The notes beneath the pieces were generated by a model that did not search any database, was not told the DNA's origin, and saw nothing but the letters and a program-made list of their open reading frames with translations. Shown here in pieces: positions 1 to 7,321 of a DNA stretch of 64,000 nt (positions within the stretch are counted from its first letter, which is position 1; each line of letters begins with the position of its first letter). The position numbers and the translations under genes were made by a program. The DNA is from Lachnospiraceae bacterium (GTDB lineage: Bacteria > Bacillota > Clostridia > Lachnospirales > Lachnospiraceae), in the NCBI GenBank assembly GCA_022792335.1, contig JAAWAV010000044.1, positions 1 to 64,000 on the forward strand, read 5' to 3'.

Positions 1-1
1 G

Positions 2-47
2 AAAAGTCAGCAGGAAAGCCTGTCACGGTTCTCCTGCTGACTTTTTT
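2..47. terminator. Bidirectional intrinsic terminator
   Basis: A perfect 14-bp stem (2-15 with 32-45) is followed by a T run on the plus strand, and the A run at 2-5 gives a T run on the minus strand. The stop codon of the HxlR remnant lies in its loop, so it probably terminated that gene. Confidence 0.85.
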
Positions 48-223
48 GTACAGCACGGCGGTTGGATGTCCAACCCGTCCAAAAAGCCTGCGCCCCGATC
101 GCACATGGCGTCCAGCACGGGAATGACACTGCGTTCAAATGGGGTGAGGGAGTACAGTGTCCTGGGCGGTTTGTCCGGGATGACCTCCCGGTGCAGCATC
201 CCGCATTCCTCCGAGACCTCAAA
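23..223 (-). pseudogene. HxlR-family regulator, C-terminal remnant
   Basis: About 66 residues match the C-terminal half of HxlR-type winged-helix regulators: a LHREVIPDKPPRTLYSLTPF wing segment followed by a VLDAMCDRGAGFL helix. The N-terminal helices are missing. The reading frame continues upstream to about 298, but that part does not look like HxlR, so the break lies near 223. The surviving part ends inside the terminator loop, as an intact gene would. No start or ribosome binding site is associated with it. It is inferred to be a deletion remnant joined to the adjacent sugar-binding protein remnant. Confidence 0.7.
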
Positions 224-299
224 GGTAGACTTGGATCGGGACGCAGGGTTTGAGGAATGGATAAAAGAACTGGTTCCTTCCATCCGGCAATTAGACACG

Positions 300-677
300 A
301 TATTTACCGGGAATGTCCGGTCTTGACAGAAAGGCTAGTAAGGGAGACGATAGAGGCCCATCCGAACTTGATTGGAATCTTTGCAGACAATGACAGGACT
401 GGAGTCGGAACAGCGAAAGGAATCAGAGCCTCCGGAAGCAAAACGGTGTTTGCTTATGCGTTTGACGCCAACGAGGAGGAAATACAGGCAGTGGAAGCCG
501 GAGACTTAAAAGGCATGATTGTACAGAAACCCTTTGAGATGGGATACAGGGTCGTACGCACTGCCCTTGACGTTCTGGAAGGAAAACCGGTGGAGCGTTT
601 CGTGGATACCGGTGGTGACAAAAGAGAGTCTGAGTGAGGAAGCCATACAGAAACTTTTGCATCCGGAAATGCTTTGA
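300..677 (+). pseudogene. Sugar ABC transporter substrate-binding protein, C-terminal remnant with frameshift
   Basis: The frame from about 330 encodes the C-terminal lobe of a periplasmic-binding protein of the RbsB type (ERLVRETIEAHPNLIGIFAD, then GMIVQKPFEMGYRVV and EGKPVERFVDTG). At about 611-615 the frame breaks. In the next frame the expected end follows (VTKESLSEEAIQKLLHPEML, stop at 675-677). The signal peptide, lipobox and N-terminal lobe are absent. It is therefore both truncated and frameshifted. It may once have belonged with the RbsD, SIS and ribokinase genes nearby, since RbsB-type binders commonly accompany them. Confidence 0.8.
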
Positions 678-720
678 AATATTTGGACAAGGAAACAGGC
701 GCACGAACCCTGAGGAAAAC

Positions 721-1386
721 CTATAGAGGCATAAAAGCCACAAACCGGTACATGAGGATGAAGTGACAGAAGCTTCCGGCCATAACGAACAGATGAAAAA
801 TTTCGTGGGAACCGAAGTTTTTATGTCTGGAATTAAAAATCGGAAGCTTTAAGGCATAGATAATGCCGCCGATGGTATAAATGATGCCGCCGGCCAGAAG
901 CCAGCCAAAGGCAGCCGGGGACAGGCTGTTGAGTATCTGAGTAAAGGAAAGAACGCAGACCCAGCCCATACCGATATAAAGCGCGGAGGAAAACCATTTG
1001 GGACAATTAATCCAGAATGCCTTGATGAAAATGCCGGCCAAAGCGATGGTCCAGACGAGGCTTAAAAGAAACATTCCCTGGCTTCCGCCGATGACAATGA
1101 CACAGACGGGAGTATAAGTTCCCGCAATCAGAATAAAAATCATCATATGATCGATTTTCTTCAGAATTTTATTGATTCTGGGAGAAATATCCAGAGTGTG
1201 ATAAATGGTGCTGGCTCCATAAAGGAAAATCATGCTGAGAATGAAGATGGTCAGGCAGACGACGTGGATCCGGTCCGGCGCTTTCGCAGCGCGGATCAGA
1301 AGAGGTGTGGCGGCAAATACAGCCATCAGCCAGCCGATCAGATGAGTAATCGCGCTGCCGGGATCTTTGGGTTTTAAATTCTTCAT
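721..1386 (-). CDS. Hemolysin III family (PAQR-type) membrane protein
   Basis: This 221-aa integral membrane protein has about seven hydrophobic segments. It carries the family's conserved polar residues: H63 in STIYHTLD, D79-H80 in KKIDHMMIF, and the C-terminal H194-x3-H198 with H208 (SHEIFHLF, SFCHF). These resemble the metal site of PAQR hydrolases. The bacterial family (YqfA/TrhA) is linked to membrane-energetics homeostasis; haemolytic activity is not assumed. The start is supported by AGGAGG just upstream. It is a single gene with its own near-consensus promoter and a 21-bp palindrome in the leader. Confidence 0.9.
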   Translation of the reverse strand: MKNLKPKDPGSAITHLIGWLMAVFAATPLLIRAAKAPDRIHVVCLTIFILSMIFLYGASTIYHTLDISPRINKILKKIDHMMIFILIAGTYTPVCVIVIGGSQGMFLLSLVWTIALAGIFIKAFWINCPKWFSSALYIGMGWVCVLSFTQILNSLSPAAFGWLLAGGIIYTIGGIIYALKLPIFNSRHKNFGSHEIFHLFVMAGSFCHFILMYRFVAFMPL

Positions 1387-1407
1387 AACAATACCTCCTG
1401 ACGCAAC

Positions 1408-1470
1408 ATGTAGTTTTGAAAACTACATTTAATATATGTAAATATTACACTATATATGTATGAATGTCAA
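1408..1470 (-). promoter_or_regulatory. Promoter and 21-bp palindromic operator of the hemolysin III gene
   Basis: On the minus strand TTGACA (1465-1470) and TATAAT-like TAATAT (1442-1447) are separated by exactly 17 nt. Downstream, at 1408-1428, lies a perfect palindrome with arms ATGTAGTTTT/AAAACTACAT around one base, between the start point and the ribosome binding site. Its position suits a repressor roadblock. The cognate regulator is unknown. Confidence 0.75.
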
Positions 1471-1504
1471 GAGAGGAAAGCTCCAAGTTTTGGAAATTTA
1501 TAAT

Positions 1505-1610
1505 ACAAAAAGGTCGCTGCGAAACCCTTCGATTCCGGTGCGATCAGGCGCTCTTCTGCCTTTTCGATTGCCCGGTAAGAAGATTTTGCAGCAACCCTTT
1601 TGAAAAAATA
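1505..1610. repeat. Imperfect long hairpin region downstream of rbsD
   Basis: Sequence around 1510-1524 (GGTCGCTGCGAAA) is an imperfect inverted repeat of 1582-1597 (TTTTGCAGCAACC), flanked by A and T runs. It may end transcription of the minus-strand sugar operon. The fold is not verified. Confidence 0.35.
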
Positions 1611-1659
1611 TTTGTTACAAACAATTAAACCAGCCCTGCAGCCAGTTTCTGTTTAACTT

Positions 1660-2064
1660 TTATGCACAGCCGATGGTCAGCAGGATGTTGGCGAATACCC
1701 GTTTCTCTCCGGTGGAGATAGCCAGGACCACATCCGGCTCGCAACATACGTCATAATATTCAAACCGGCCTACTCCGGAAAGGTCCAGCCCGAGTTCTTC
1801 CTTGAACTCAGCGAAGATTTCAGGGGTGGAGCCGTCGCCGGGGACCATAACCTCGGCTTTTTCGATTTCGACGACGGAGTGGACGGCCTTCAAAACGTCG
1901 GTGACAGTGGGAAGCCCGGGAGTTAGGCCCAGATAAATTTTCTCCGCGTCGCCGCTCTTTTCCGCCAGAGGATAATTGCCGTCGGCGATCAGGACTTTGC
2001 TGCCGTGTCCGCACAGGGACAGAGCTTTCATAATTCCGGGATGGATACAGGTTGTGGTAAGCAT
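1660..2064 (-). CDS. RbsD/FucU family sugar mutarotase (pyranase)
   Basis: This 134-aa protein is of normal family size. RbsD/FucU proteins interconvert pyranose and furanose or anomeric forms of ribose or fucose before phosphorylation. Recognisable parts are the N-terminal HP...CGHGSKVLIADGNYPLA segment with the catalytic-type His and ADGNYP motif, and a C-terminal YDVCCEPDVVLAISTGE segment. AAGGAGGAAG precedes the ATG. It is the last gene of the minus-strand unit with the SIS protein and ribokinase. Which sugar it acts on cannot be told; the FucU branch looks slightly more likely than RbsD. Confidence 0.85.
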   Translation of the reverse strand: MLTTTCIHPGIMKALSLCGHGSKVLIADGNYPLAEKSGDAEKIYLGLTPGLPTVTDVLKAVHSVVEIEKAEVMVPGDGSTPEIFAEFKEELGLDLSGVGRFEYYDVCCEPDVVLAISTGEKRVFANILLTIGCA

Positions 2065-2116
2065 AAACTTCCTCCTTATTATTTAGACTTTGTTTCCGTC
2101 CGGATCTTCCGGACAG

Positions 2117-2728
2117 TTATTTTTCATTGTCACGAAGTTTTCCGAGAGCGCCGCCGGGATGCCACTTCACGTATTGCTGCGGGGAAACTTCTTTGTGAGC
2201 CTGCAGTGCCACGCTGAGCGCCTGCAGAACCAGTGTTTCGACCAAAATGGACATGCGGGGAGCGCGTCCCATGGGACCTCCCTCTTTTTTCACTCCTGCG
2301 AATATATGGACGGCGCTTTCTTTGGCCAGCCAGGAATCAGAGTTTCCGCTGACGCCGATAATGCTGCAGCCATTGTTCTTGACAGCCAGAACCGTGGAAC
2401 GCATTTCTGCCGTTTCACCGCTGTTGGAGATGAAGATTACCACGTCGCCGGGGACAAGCTGTCCGCAGGAACCGTGGACGGCTTCCGTACCATGAAGAAA
2501 ATAGGCGGGGTTTCCAGTAGAGGACATCAAAGACGCGATATAACCGGAAATATGTCCGGGCTTGCCGATACCGGATATATGAACCCGGCCGCCTTTTTTC
2601 TGAGCCTCTACAATGAGATCCGCGGCATCCTCAATCTCGGAATAATCCATGTGTTCAATAAAATCGCTGAGATCTGCCTTTACAGTATCCAGGAAAAAAT
2701 CATAAGCTTCCTTGCATTTTGCTTCCAT
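2117..2728 (-). CDS. SIS-domain sugar-phosphate isomerase
   Basis: This 203-aa protein is a single SIS domain. It shows the glycine/serine phosphate-binding motif SNSGETAEMRST, an N-terminal GIGKPGHISGYIASLMSSTG segment, and the C-terminal HPGGALG signature of KpsF/GutQ-type arabinose-5-phosphate isomerases. The CBS domains of those enzymes are absent. The ATG at 2728 is preferred because AAAAAGGAG lies 7 nt upstream; a TTG at 2734 is in frame. Its place between a ribokinase and an RbsD/FucU mutarotase suggests isomerisation of a sugar phosphate produced in the same pathway. Confidence 0.85.
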   Translation of the reverse strand: MEAKCKEAYDFFLDTVKADLSDFIEHMDYSEIEDAADLIVEAQKKGGRVHISGIGKPGHISGYIASLMSSTGNPAYFLHGTEAVHGSCGQLVPGDVVIFISNSGETAEMRSTVLAVKNNGCSIIGVSGNSDSWLAKESAVHIFAGVKKEGGPMGRAPRMSILVETLVLQALSVALQAHKEVSPQQYVKWHPGGALGKLRDNEK

Positions 2729-2836
2729 AAACAAACTCCTTTTTCATATCAAGTGCTATGTCAGACGAGACTTCTGCATAGATATTTTCCATTTTAAATG
2801 GATGTGCTGCGCTTTCTGTGAGCTTCTGAGCTGGTT

Positions 2837-3829
2837 TTATTTGAGTACGGAGGTGTCAGGAGTCGTTCCCGTCTTTTCTCTGAGGAAGGCTTCCACTTTT
2901 TCCAGAGTCGGCAGGGAAGGCATGGCGCCGAGAGCCGATACAGTCAGCCCAGCGGTGTGATTGGCAAAGCGGAGCGTCTCCTCGTAACCCCAGCCGCAGC
3001 AAAGTCCCACGGACAGAGCACCTACGAAGGAATCTCCGGCAGCCGTCGGATCTACGGCCATAATGCCGTCCACACAGGGACTGTAGAAGAAACCGTCTTT
3101 TTCTGTGTCCAAAACCGCGCCGGATTCACCCAGAGTAATGAGCACATTTTTTACACCCTTGGCCTTCAGGGCGGCAGTGGCGGCTTTGGCTTCTTCCATG
3201 TTTACTTCTTTGCCTTCGTGGCTGATGCGAATGCCGATCATATCAAAGGCTTCATGCTCGTTGGGCGATATGTAAGCCAGGTGTGAGAGCAGTTCGTCCG
3301 ACAAAGGCGCACTGGGGGCGGAGTTGAGCATCACAGGGACTCCTTTTTCATAGGCGTATTTGGCCACCAGTTCGTTGATCTCCATGGGAATCTCCAACTG
3401 GAGCACCACCAGGTCATAGTCGGCTATTTTCTCCTTTAAAAATTCGATGTCATCCGGAGTAATGCTCATATTGGAACCGGATAATACGATGATCCGGTTG
3501 ACGGTCTGTTTTCCGGGAGCCTCCTCCAGGATGATAACGCTGCAGCCGGAGGGAAGCTCGTCGTCATAGAGTACATAATCCGTATGAATACCTGCCTCTT
3601 TGCAGGTTCTTATCATGTCCTCACCGTTGCTGTCGTGTCCCAGCTTTCCCACCATGGTGACATCTGCTCCAAGACGCGCCATCTGCACAGCCTGATTTGC
3701 GCCCTTGCCGCCAGGAGCTTTGGTAAAGGTCCCCCCCAGGACCGTCTGTCCCTCTCTGGGGAAAATCTCCGTCGTTGCGATCTGGTCCATCACGAAGCTG
3801 CCCACCACAAGAATTTTCGGTTTTGCCAT
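2837..3829 (-). CDS. rbsK: Ribokinase-like PfkB-family sugar kinase
   Basis: This 330-aa cytoplasmic kinase has the two PfkB signatures: the N-terminal APGGKGANQAVQMARLG segment and the C-terminal DPTAAGDSFVGAL (260-272) with catalytic Asp266 and the anion hole. Length and motif order fit ribokinase, which phosphorylates ribose at O5, though related kinases act on other furanoses. AAGGAG precedes the ATG. It is the promoter-proximal gene of the minus-strand sugar unit and faces the LacI regulator, which probably represses it through the palindrome at 3862-3885. Confidence 0.85.
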   Translation of the reverse strand: MAKPKILVVGSFVMDQIATTEIFPREGQTVLGGTFTKAPGGKGANQAVQMARLGADVTMVGKLGHDSNGEDMIRTCKEAGIHTDYVLYDDELPSGCSVIILEEAPGKQTVNRIIVLSGSNMSITPDDIEFLKEKIADYDLVVLQLEIPMEINELVAKYAYEKGVPVMLNSAPSAPLSDELLSHLAYISPNEHEAFDMIGIRISHEGKEVNMEEAKAATAALKAKGVKNVLITLGESGAVLDTEKDGFFYSPCVDGIMAVDPTAAGDSFVGALSVGLCCGWGYEETLRFANHTAGLTVSALGAMPSLPTLEKVEAFLREKTGTTPDTSVLK

Positions 3830-3861
3830 TGTAAAAATCTCCTTCCCATAGTATAATCCTT

Positions 3862-3885
3862 AAAAATAAAAACGTTTTTATTTTT
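3862..3885. promoter_or_regulatory. 24-bp perfect palindrome, likely LacI-family operator
   Basis: A perfect palindrome with central CG (half-site AAAAATAAAAAC) sits in the 105-bp gap between rbsK and the divergent lacI-type gene. A central CG in a symmetric operator is typical for LacI/CcpA-type regulators. A minus-strand TATACT (3850-3855) just downstream places it over the -35 region of the rbsK promoter. Confidence 0.8.
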
Positions 3886-3934
3886 CTACATATTATTTTA
3901 CCACAGATTATGAGCGATTGGCAAGGAGGGATTT

Positions 3935-4957
3935 ATGGAGCGGGACAGAATCCGCAAGGATGTGACCATCAAAGACGTGGCAAAACGGGCTGGCGTGGCT
4001 ATTTCTACTGTATCGAGAGTACTCAACGGGCTGGATAAGGTCAGTGAAAAAACGGAGAAGAAGGTGCGGGAAGCTGTCGCAGAACTGGGATATGTGCAGA
4101 ATGCTCTGGCGGTTTCCATGGTGACGGGGCAGACAAGGACTGTTCTGATGGTGGTGCCGGATTTTACCAATGATTTCAACGGCTCAGTGATCCAGGGAGC
4201 GGAGGAATATCTGAAAGCCCATGGTTATACGATGCTGATTTCCTCTACAAAGGATTTTAAAGAAGAGGACTTTGAGAATCTGTACCGAAGGTTTTCCAAG
4301 CTGGCGGATGGGATTCTGATAGTGCAGGGAAGTACAGACCGGATGGACTATGGACACTGGGAAAAACCGCTGGTACTGGTAGACGCGTATCGTCCTCAGG
4401 AGGATTATTATACGATTGAGATTGACAATGAGAGGGGAACCTTTCTCCTGACGGAGGAGCTGATTCAGAGTGGCCACAGGAGGATCGGGCTTATCGGCGG
4501 GATTCCCGGCGAAACTGCCAGCGGCAGAAGAGTGGCGGGATATCTGTCAGCCATGGAAATGTACGGGATTCCGGTGGACCAGCGTCTGATGGCACCGGGA
4601 TATCATTTTGAAGATACGGGGAGCAGAGGAATGGAAACCTTTCTCTCTCTGCCGAGATATATCCGCCCCACAGCGGCGGTAGCCGTCAACAATCTGACCT
4701 GTATCGGTTGCATGAAGGCGCTTGCAGAGCGGGGAATGCGGGCAGGACGGGAAATTTCCCTGACGGCTTTTGACGATCATCTACTGGCCCGGTACTCTGT
4801 GCCGGGAATCACTGTCCTGGATCGACCCACCATTGAGATGGGAAAAGAAGGAGCCAGAGTACTTTTGAAACTTCTTTCCGGAGGAGAAGTTCCGGAGAAG
4901 AAACGACTGATTATGGACAGCAGGCTTATCCGGCGGGAGTCAGTTGTAAAACGATAA
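3935..4957 (+). CDS. LacI-family transcriptional regulator of the sugar operon
   Basis: This 340-aa protein begins with a LacI helix-turn-helix (residues 10-32, VTIKDVAKRAGVAISTVSRV) and hinge helix (YVQNALAVSMVTGQTRT). A periplasmic-binding-like effector domain follows (VMVVPDFTNDFNGSVIQGAE, HRRIGLIGGIPGETASGRR). Its length is typical. AAGGAGG precedes the start. It is divergent from rbsK, and the intergenic palindrome is the obvious operator. The effector is probably the sugar, or its phosphate, handled by the neighbouring enzymes. Confidence 0.92.
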   Translation: MERDRIRKDVTIKDVAKRAGVAISTVSRVLNGLDKVSEKTEKKVREAVAELGYVQNALAVSMVTGQTRTVLMVVPDFTNDFNGSVIQGAEEYLKAHGYTMLISSTKDFKEEDFENLYRRFSKLADGILIVQGSTDRMDYGHWEKPLVLVDAYRPQEDYYTIEIDNERGTFLLTEELIQSGHRRIGLIGGIPGETASGRRVAGYLSAMEMYGIPVDQRLMAPGYHFEDTGSRGMETFLSLPRYIRPTAAVAVNNLTCIGCMKALAERGMRAGREISLTAFDDHLLARYSVPGITVLDRPTIEMGKEGARVLLKLLSGGEVPEKKRLIMDSRLIRRESVVKR

Positions 4958-5172
4958 AAAAGTATCAAAACACGCTAAAACATACCAAAACACAAAAAAA
5001 CCTGCCAAATGCTCTGCATTTATCACATCTAGCGCCCAGATCATGGGCGCTAAATACTCGTATTTTTGATTTTTACATTTTTCAGAATATCTCTACCGGA
5101 CTGATGCGGTCTCATTTTTTGATATATCCAATAAAAGATTAATAGAAAATTAGTTCTTATTTTCTAGTATTT
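4958..5172. other. AT-rich intergenic segment with a 9-bp hairpin
   Basis: No gene is seen between the lacI-type gene and the invertible cassette. At 5030-5052 there is a perfect hairpin, TAGCGCCCA / TGGGCGCTA with a 5-nt loop, but no adjacent T run, so terminator function is uncertain. A smaller AAATGC/GCATTT hairpin near 5006-5021 is followed on the minus strand by a T run (the A run at 4994-5000). It could stop leftward transcription from the cassette promoter. Confidence 0.5.
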
Positions 5173-5197
5173 TGTCATAAAGTGATATACTTTCAGA
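5173..5197 (+). repeat. Left inverted repeat / recombination site
   Basis: The site reads arm (T)TGTCATAAAGT, spacer GATAT, arm ACTTTCAGACAG when flanking bases to 5201 are included. The right arm, reversed, is CTGTCTGAAAGT, matching the left arm at about 10 of 12 positions. This is the shape of a tyrosine recombinase core site with an asymmetric 5-bp spacer. Confidence 0.88.
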
Positions 5198-5235
5198 CAG
5201 AATAAAACCAAACAGAATAAAACAATCCTAATAAA

Positions 5236-5264
5236 ATTCTATTCTCACCATCTCAAAATGTCAA
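5236..5264 (-). promoter_or_regulatory. Outward consensus promoter inside the invertible cassette
   Basis: On the minus strand TTGACA (5259-5264) is followed after exactly 17 nt by TAGAAT (5236-5241). Transcription would start near 5229 and leave through the left repeat, toward the 3' end of the lacI-type gene. After inversion the same promoter would read through the right-hand repeat into the gene at 6800, giving a leader of roughly 105 nt. Confidence 0.8.
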
Positions 5265-5365
5265 TGTTTCTTAAAGTTTCTTGAATACATACATCGTCAG
5301 TCTATACGAAAATATAATGCCCTAAAACAAAATGGCCTGAATTATATTTGATTTCCTAAGATTCA

Positions 5366-5383
5366 TGGTCACTTTTCTGGTCA
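5366..5383 (+). repeat. Candidate arm-type recombinase site, left (TGGTCA-N6-TGGTCA)
   Basis: Two TGGTCA hexamers are spaced with a 12-bp period and followed by AA. The same arrangement occurs at 6661-6678 inside the 3' end of the recombinase gene. Such paired direct repeats resemble sites bound by the N-terminal domain of Tn916/lambda-type integrases. Confidence 0.45.
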
Positions 5384-5509
5384 AATCGGGCTAATTTTGT
5401 CTTTTCTTATCGATTCGCATATATACTTATTCGCCATCAGTATGCAATGGACCATATATAAAGTGGAAATTGTCTGATATATTAGTTGAAAACACGAAAG
5501 GAGTTTCTT

Positions 5510-6706
5510 ATGGCAAGACACGGCGAAAATATCAGAAAACGAAAAGACGGACGATGGGAAGCAAGACTGCTTTGCGGGTACCGGGAAGACGGTCGGGCAA
5601 GATATAAATATATTTACGGGAAAAGCTATGCTGAGGTAAAAGAAGCGAGAAACCAGTTCCTATCTAGGAATCTGCTTTATGGCGTTTGGGCCTCAGAATA
5701 TTCTCGGACAAATACTAAATTTTCTTCCTTACTTTCAGACTGGTTATCCTCTGTACGTCAGAATGTAAAGGAATCTACATATTCCCGTTATCAGGCGATG
5801 GTTGAGAAACACATTCGTCCGGAACTGGGAGGATTTCTTCTGTCCGAACTATCCGGAGAAATAATTGACCAGTTCGCGCGAAAAAAGCTGTATCAGGGAA
5901 ATTTAAAAAAGTCCGGTGGACTGTCTCCAAAAACGGTCGCTGGTTTTTTATCCGTCATCCGGTTGGCTATGGATTACGGAGCAGGAAAGGGATATGTCTG
6001 TCCCCCTCATATGGTCATTCGCAATCCCAGACAGAAGGCGCCGGAGATTCAGATACTGGATCCCGGAGAACAGCGGCGGCTGGAAACCTTTGTGCTGCAA
6101 GAAAAGAACACAGTCGGTTTTGGAATCTTAATCAGTCTGTATCTTGGGCTTCGAATTGGAGAAGTCTGTGCGCTGCGCTGGGAAGATTTGGACATAAAAA
6201 ACGGTCTTTTATCTGTGCAACGCTCCATACAGCGGATCCCCGACTCCGGCACAGAAACAGACTCCTCCGTTCATGCAAAGACAAAAATTGTTATTGATAC
6301 CCCTAAGACACACAGCTCCTCTCGTAAAATTCCAATCCCTTCTTTTATGCTCCCTCTGTTTCAGCAATATCAGACAGAAAAGTCCTGTTATGTATTGACC
6401 GGAAGCCCGAACTACTTAGAACCAAGGATGTATTACAGAAAGTATAAACAGCTTTTGAAAAAATGTGGTCTGGAGCATTTCAATTACCATGCGCTCCGTC
6501 ACACCTTCGCTACCCGCTGTGTGGAAAATAATTTCGATATCAAGTCTCTGTCAGAAATCCTGGGACATGCCAATGTGGCTACGACGCTTCAGAGATATGT
6601 TCATCCTTCTCTTCATTTGAAACGTCGCCATATGGACCGACTGGAAAGCGTCGCTATTTGTGGTCAATATTCTGGTCAAACAATGGATTTAGAAGCTTTA
6701 TTATAA
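5510..6706 (+). CDS. Tyrosine recombinase (putative DNA invertase of the cassette)
   Basis: This 398-aa protein has an N-terminal AP2-like arm-binding region (about 1-50, RKRKDGRWEARL), a SAM-like core-binding domain (about 65-165) and a catalytic domain with the full set R215 (LGLRIGEV), H327 and R330 (HALRHTFA), H353 (LGHANV) and nucleophile Y363 (QRYVH). The ATG at 5510 is preferred over an upstream in-frame TTG at 5486 because AAAGGAG lies just before it. It is Tn916/phage-like in layout but stands alone: no excisionase, conjugation or phage gene is near. Its gene lies inside the inverted repeats, so it would invert with the promoter. Nothing resembling a terminator separates it from 6800, so some read-through is possible in this orientation. 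Confidence 0.93.
   Translation: MARHGENIRKRKDGRWEARLLCGYREDGRARYKYIYGKSYAEVKEARNQFLSRNLLYGVWASEYSRTNTKFSSLLSDWLSSVRQNVKESTYSRYQAMVEKHIRPELGGFLLSELSGEIIDQFARKKLYQGNLKKSGGLSPKTVAGFLSVIRLAMDYGAGKGYVCPPHMVIRNPRQKAPEIQILDPGEQRRLETFVLQEKNTVGFGILISLYLGLRIGEVCALRWEDLDIKNGLLSVQRSIQRIPDSGTETDSSVHAKTKIVIDTPKTHSSSRKIPIPSFMLPLFQQYQTEKSCYVLTGSPNYLEPRMYYRKYKQLLKKCGLEHFNYHALRHTFATRCVENNFDIKSLSEILGHANVATTLQRYVHPSLHLKRRHMDRLESVAICGQYSGQTMDLEALL
6661..6678 (+). repeat. Candidate arm-type recombinase site, right (TGGTCA-N6-TGGTCA)
   Basis: Same hexamer pair, period, orientation and trailing AA as at 5366-5383, here within the last codons of the recombinase gene, 45 bp inside the right repeat. Confidence 0.45.
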
Positions 6707-6723
6707 GAAAAATCAATTAATTT

Positions 6724-6748
6724 TCTGAAAGTATATCACTTTATGACA
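6724..6748 (-). repeat. Right inverted repeat / recombination site
   Basis: Perfect 25-bp inverted copy of 5173-5197. Its outer arm on the reverse strand is CTGTCATAAAGT around the same GATAT spacer. It lies 51 bp before the start of the first gene of the surface locus. Confidence 0.88.
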
Positions 6749-6799
6749 GAACTATCCGGAATATTTGCTCGGCAGTTAGAAAGAGACGAGGAGAACGAT

Positions 6800-7285
6800 A
6801 TGGAAAAACGTACAATCCTTTGTCCGGAACCGATGCTGTTGCGTTTTGATTCGTATGAGAAACAGGTTGCCAAGGGGAGACTAAAAACGCTTTTCCATCA
6901 GGCGCCGTTTTCCTTTGACAGTATGGATCAGCTCTTTCTGATTATGAATGACGTACTGGACGCCAGAGCTTTTCCGAGAGAAGGAGAAGCATTTCGACAT
7001 TTGCGTATGAAGAGCAGAAACGTTATTTTGGCGGAAACGGGAGACAAAGCAGTGCTTCGAAGCTTCCGAAAGCAGGTTCGGACCGAGAACGTTCCAGATG
7101 AGGATGGAAGCGTATGGAAGGGCAGCTTTCAGGGACAGATGACGATTACAGTACGCAGACGCGAATATGGAAGTCTGCAGGGTACGGTAAATATAAAGGG
7201 GGAGAAAACACATTTCCGGAGTGTTCTGGAGCTCATGTATATGTTTCATGAATATCTGGAACATACTTTTTTGCCGCATTCTTAG
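6800..7285 (+). CDS. Uncharacterised 161-aa protein, first gene of surface-fibre locus (paralogue of 8659-9144)
   Basis: No known domain is recognised. The ATG at 6800 follows GAGGAG; an upstream in-frame ATG at 6743 lies inside the inverted repeat and is unlikely. The protein is soluble, without signal peptide or membrane segment. It shares length and a pattern of conserved positions with the gene at 8659: KGRL near residue 30, an F-x-S/G-x4-L segment and FP in the middle, then G-x-F/M-x-I-x-V-x2-R with QG(T/R)V and FRS-x-LEL near the C-terminus. The two copies flank the SARP-type regulator, suggesting regulatory or accessory partners. Function unknown. Confidence 0.75.
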   Translation: MEKRTILCPEPMLLRFDSYEKQVAKGRLKTLFHQAPFSFDSMDQLFLIMNDVLDARAFPREGEAFRHLRMKSRNVILAETGDKAVLRSFRKQVRTENVPDEDGSVWKGSFQGQMTITVRRREYGSLQGTVNIKGEKTHFRSVLELMYMFHEYLEHTFLPHS

Positions 7286-7321
7286 CGGCGGGAAAGAACA
7301 GCCGGGAAATGAGGGATTAAA

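Larger units (their letters stand above)
5173..6748. mobile_element. Invertible cassette: recombinase gene and outward promoter between 25-bp inverted repeats
   Basis: The 25-bp sequence at 5173-5197 recurs perfectly in inverted orientation at 6724-6748. The segment between holds only a tyrosine recombinase gene, a 312-bp AT-rich leader and a consensus promoter pointing out through the left repeat. Each repeat is itself a recombinase-type core site (two similar 12-bp arms around GATAT). Inverted rather than direct ends favour inversion over excision. Flipping would point the promoter at the surface-fibre locus starting at 6800. The architecture is read from sequence; the switching is inferred. 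Confidence 0.85.

Noticed and set aside
5486-6706. The recombinase gene as the marker of an integrated conjugative element or prophage
   Set aside because: No excisionase, relaxase, phage or cargo genes are adjacent, and the flanking repeats are inverted rather than direct, which argues for a local invertase.
6743-6800. Upstream ATG at 6743 as start of the first surface-locus gene
   Set aside because: It lies within the inverted repeat and has no ribosome site; ATG 6800 follows GAGGAG and gives the same length as its paralogue.
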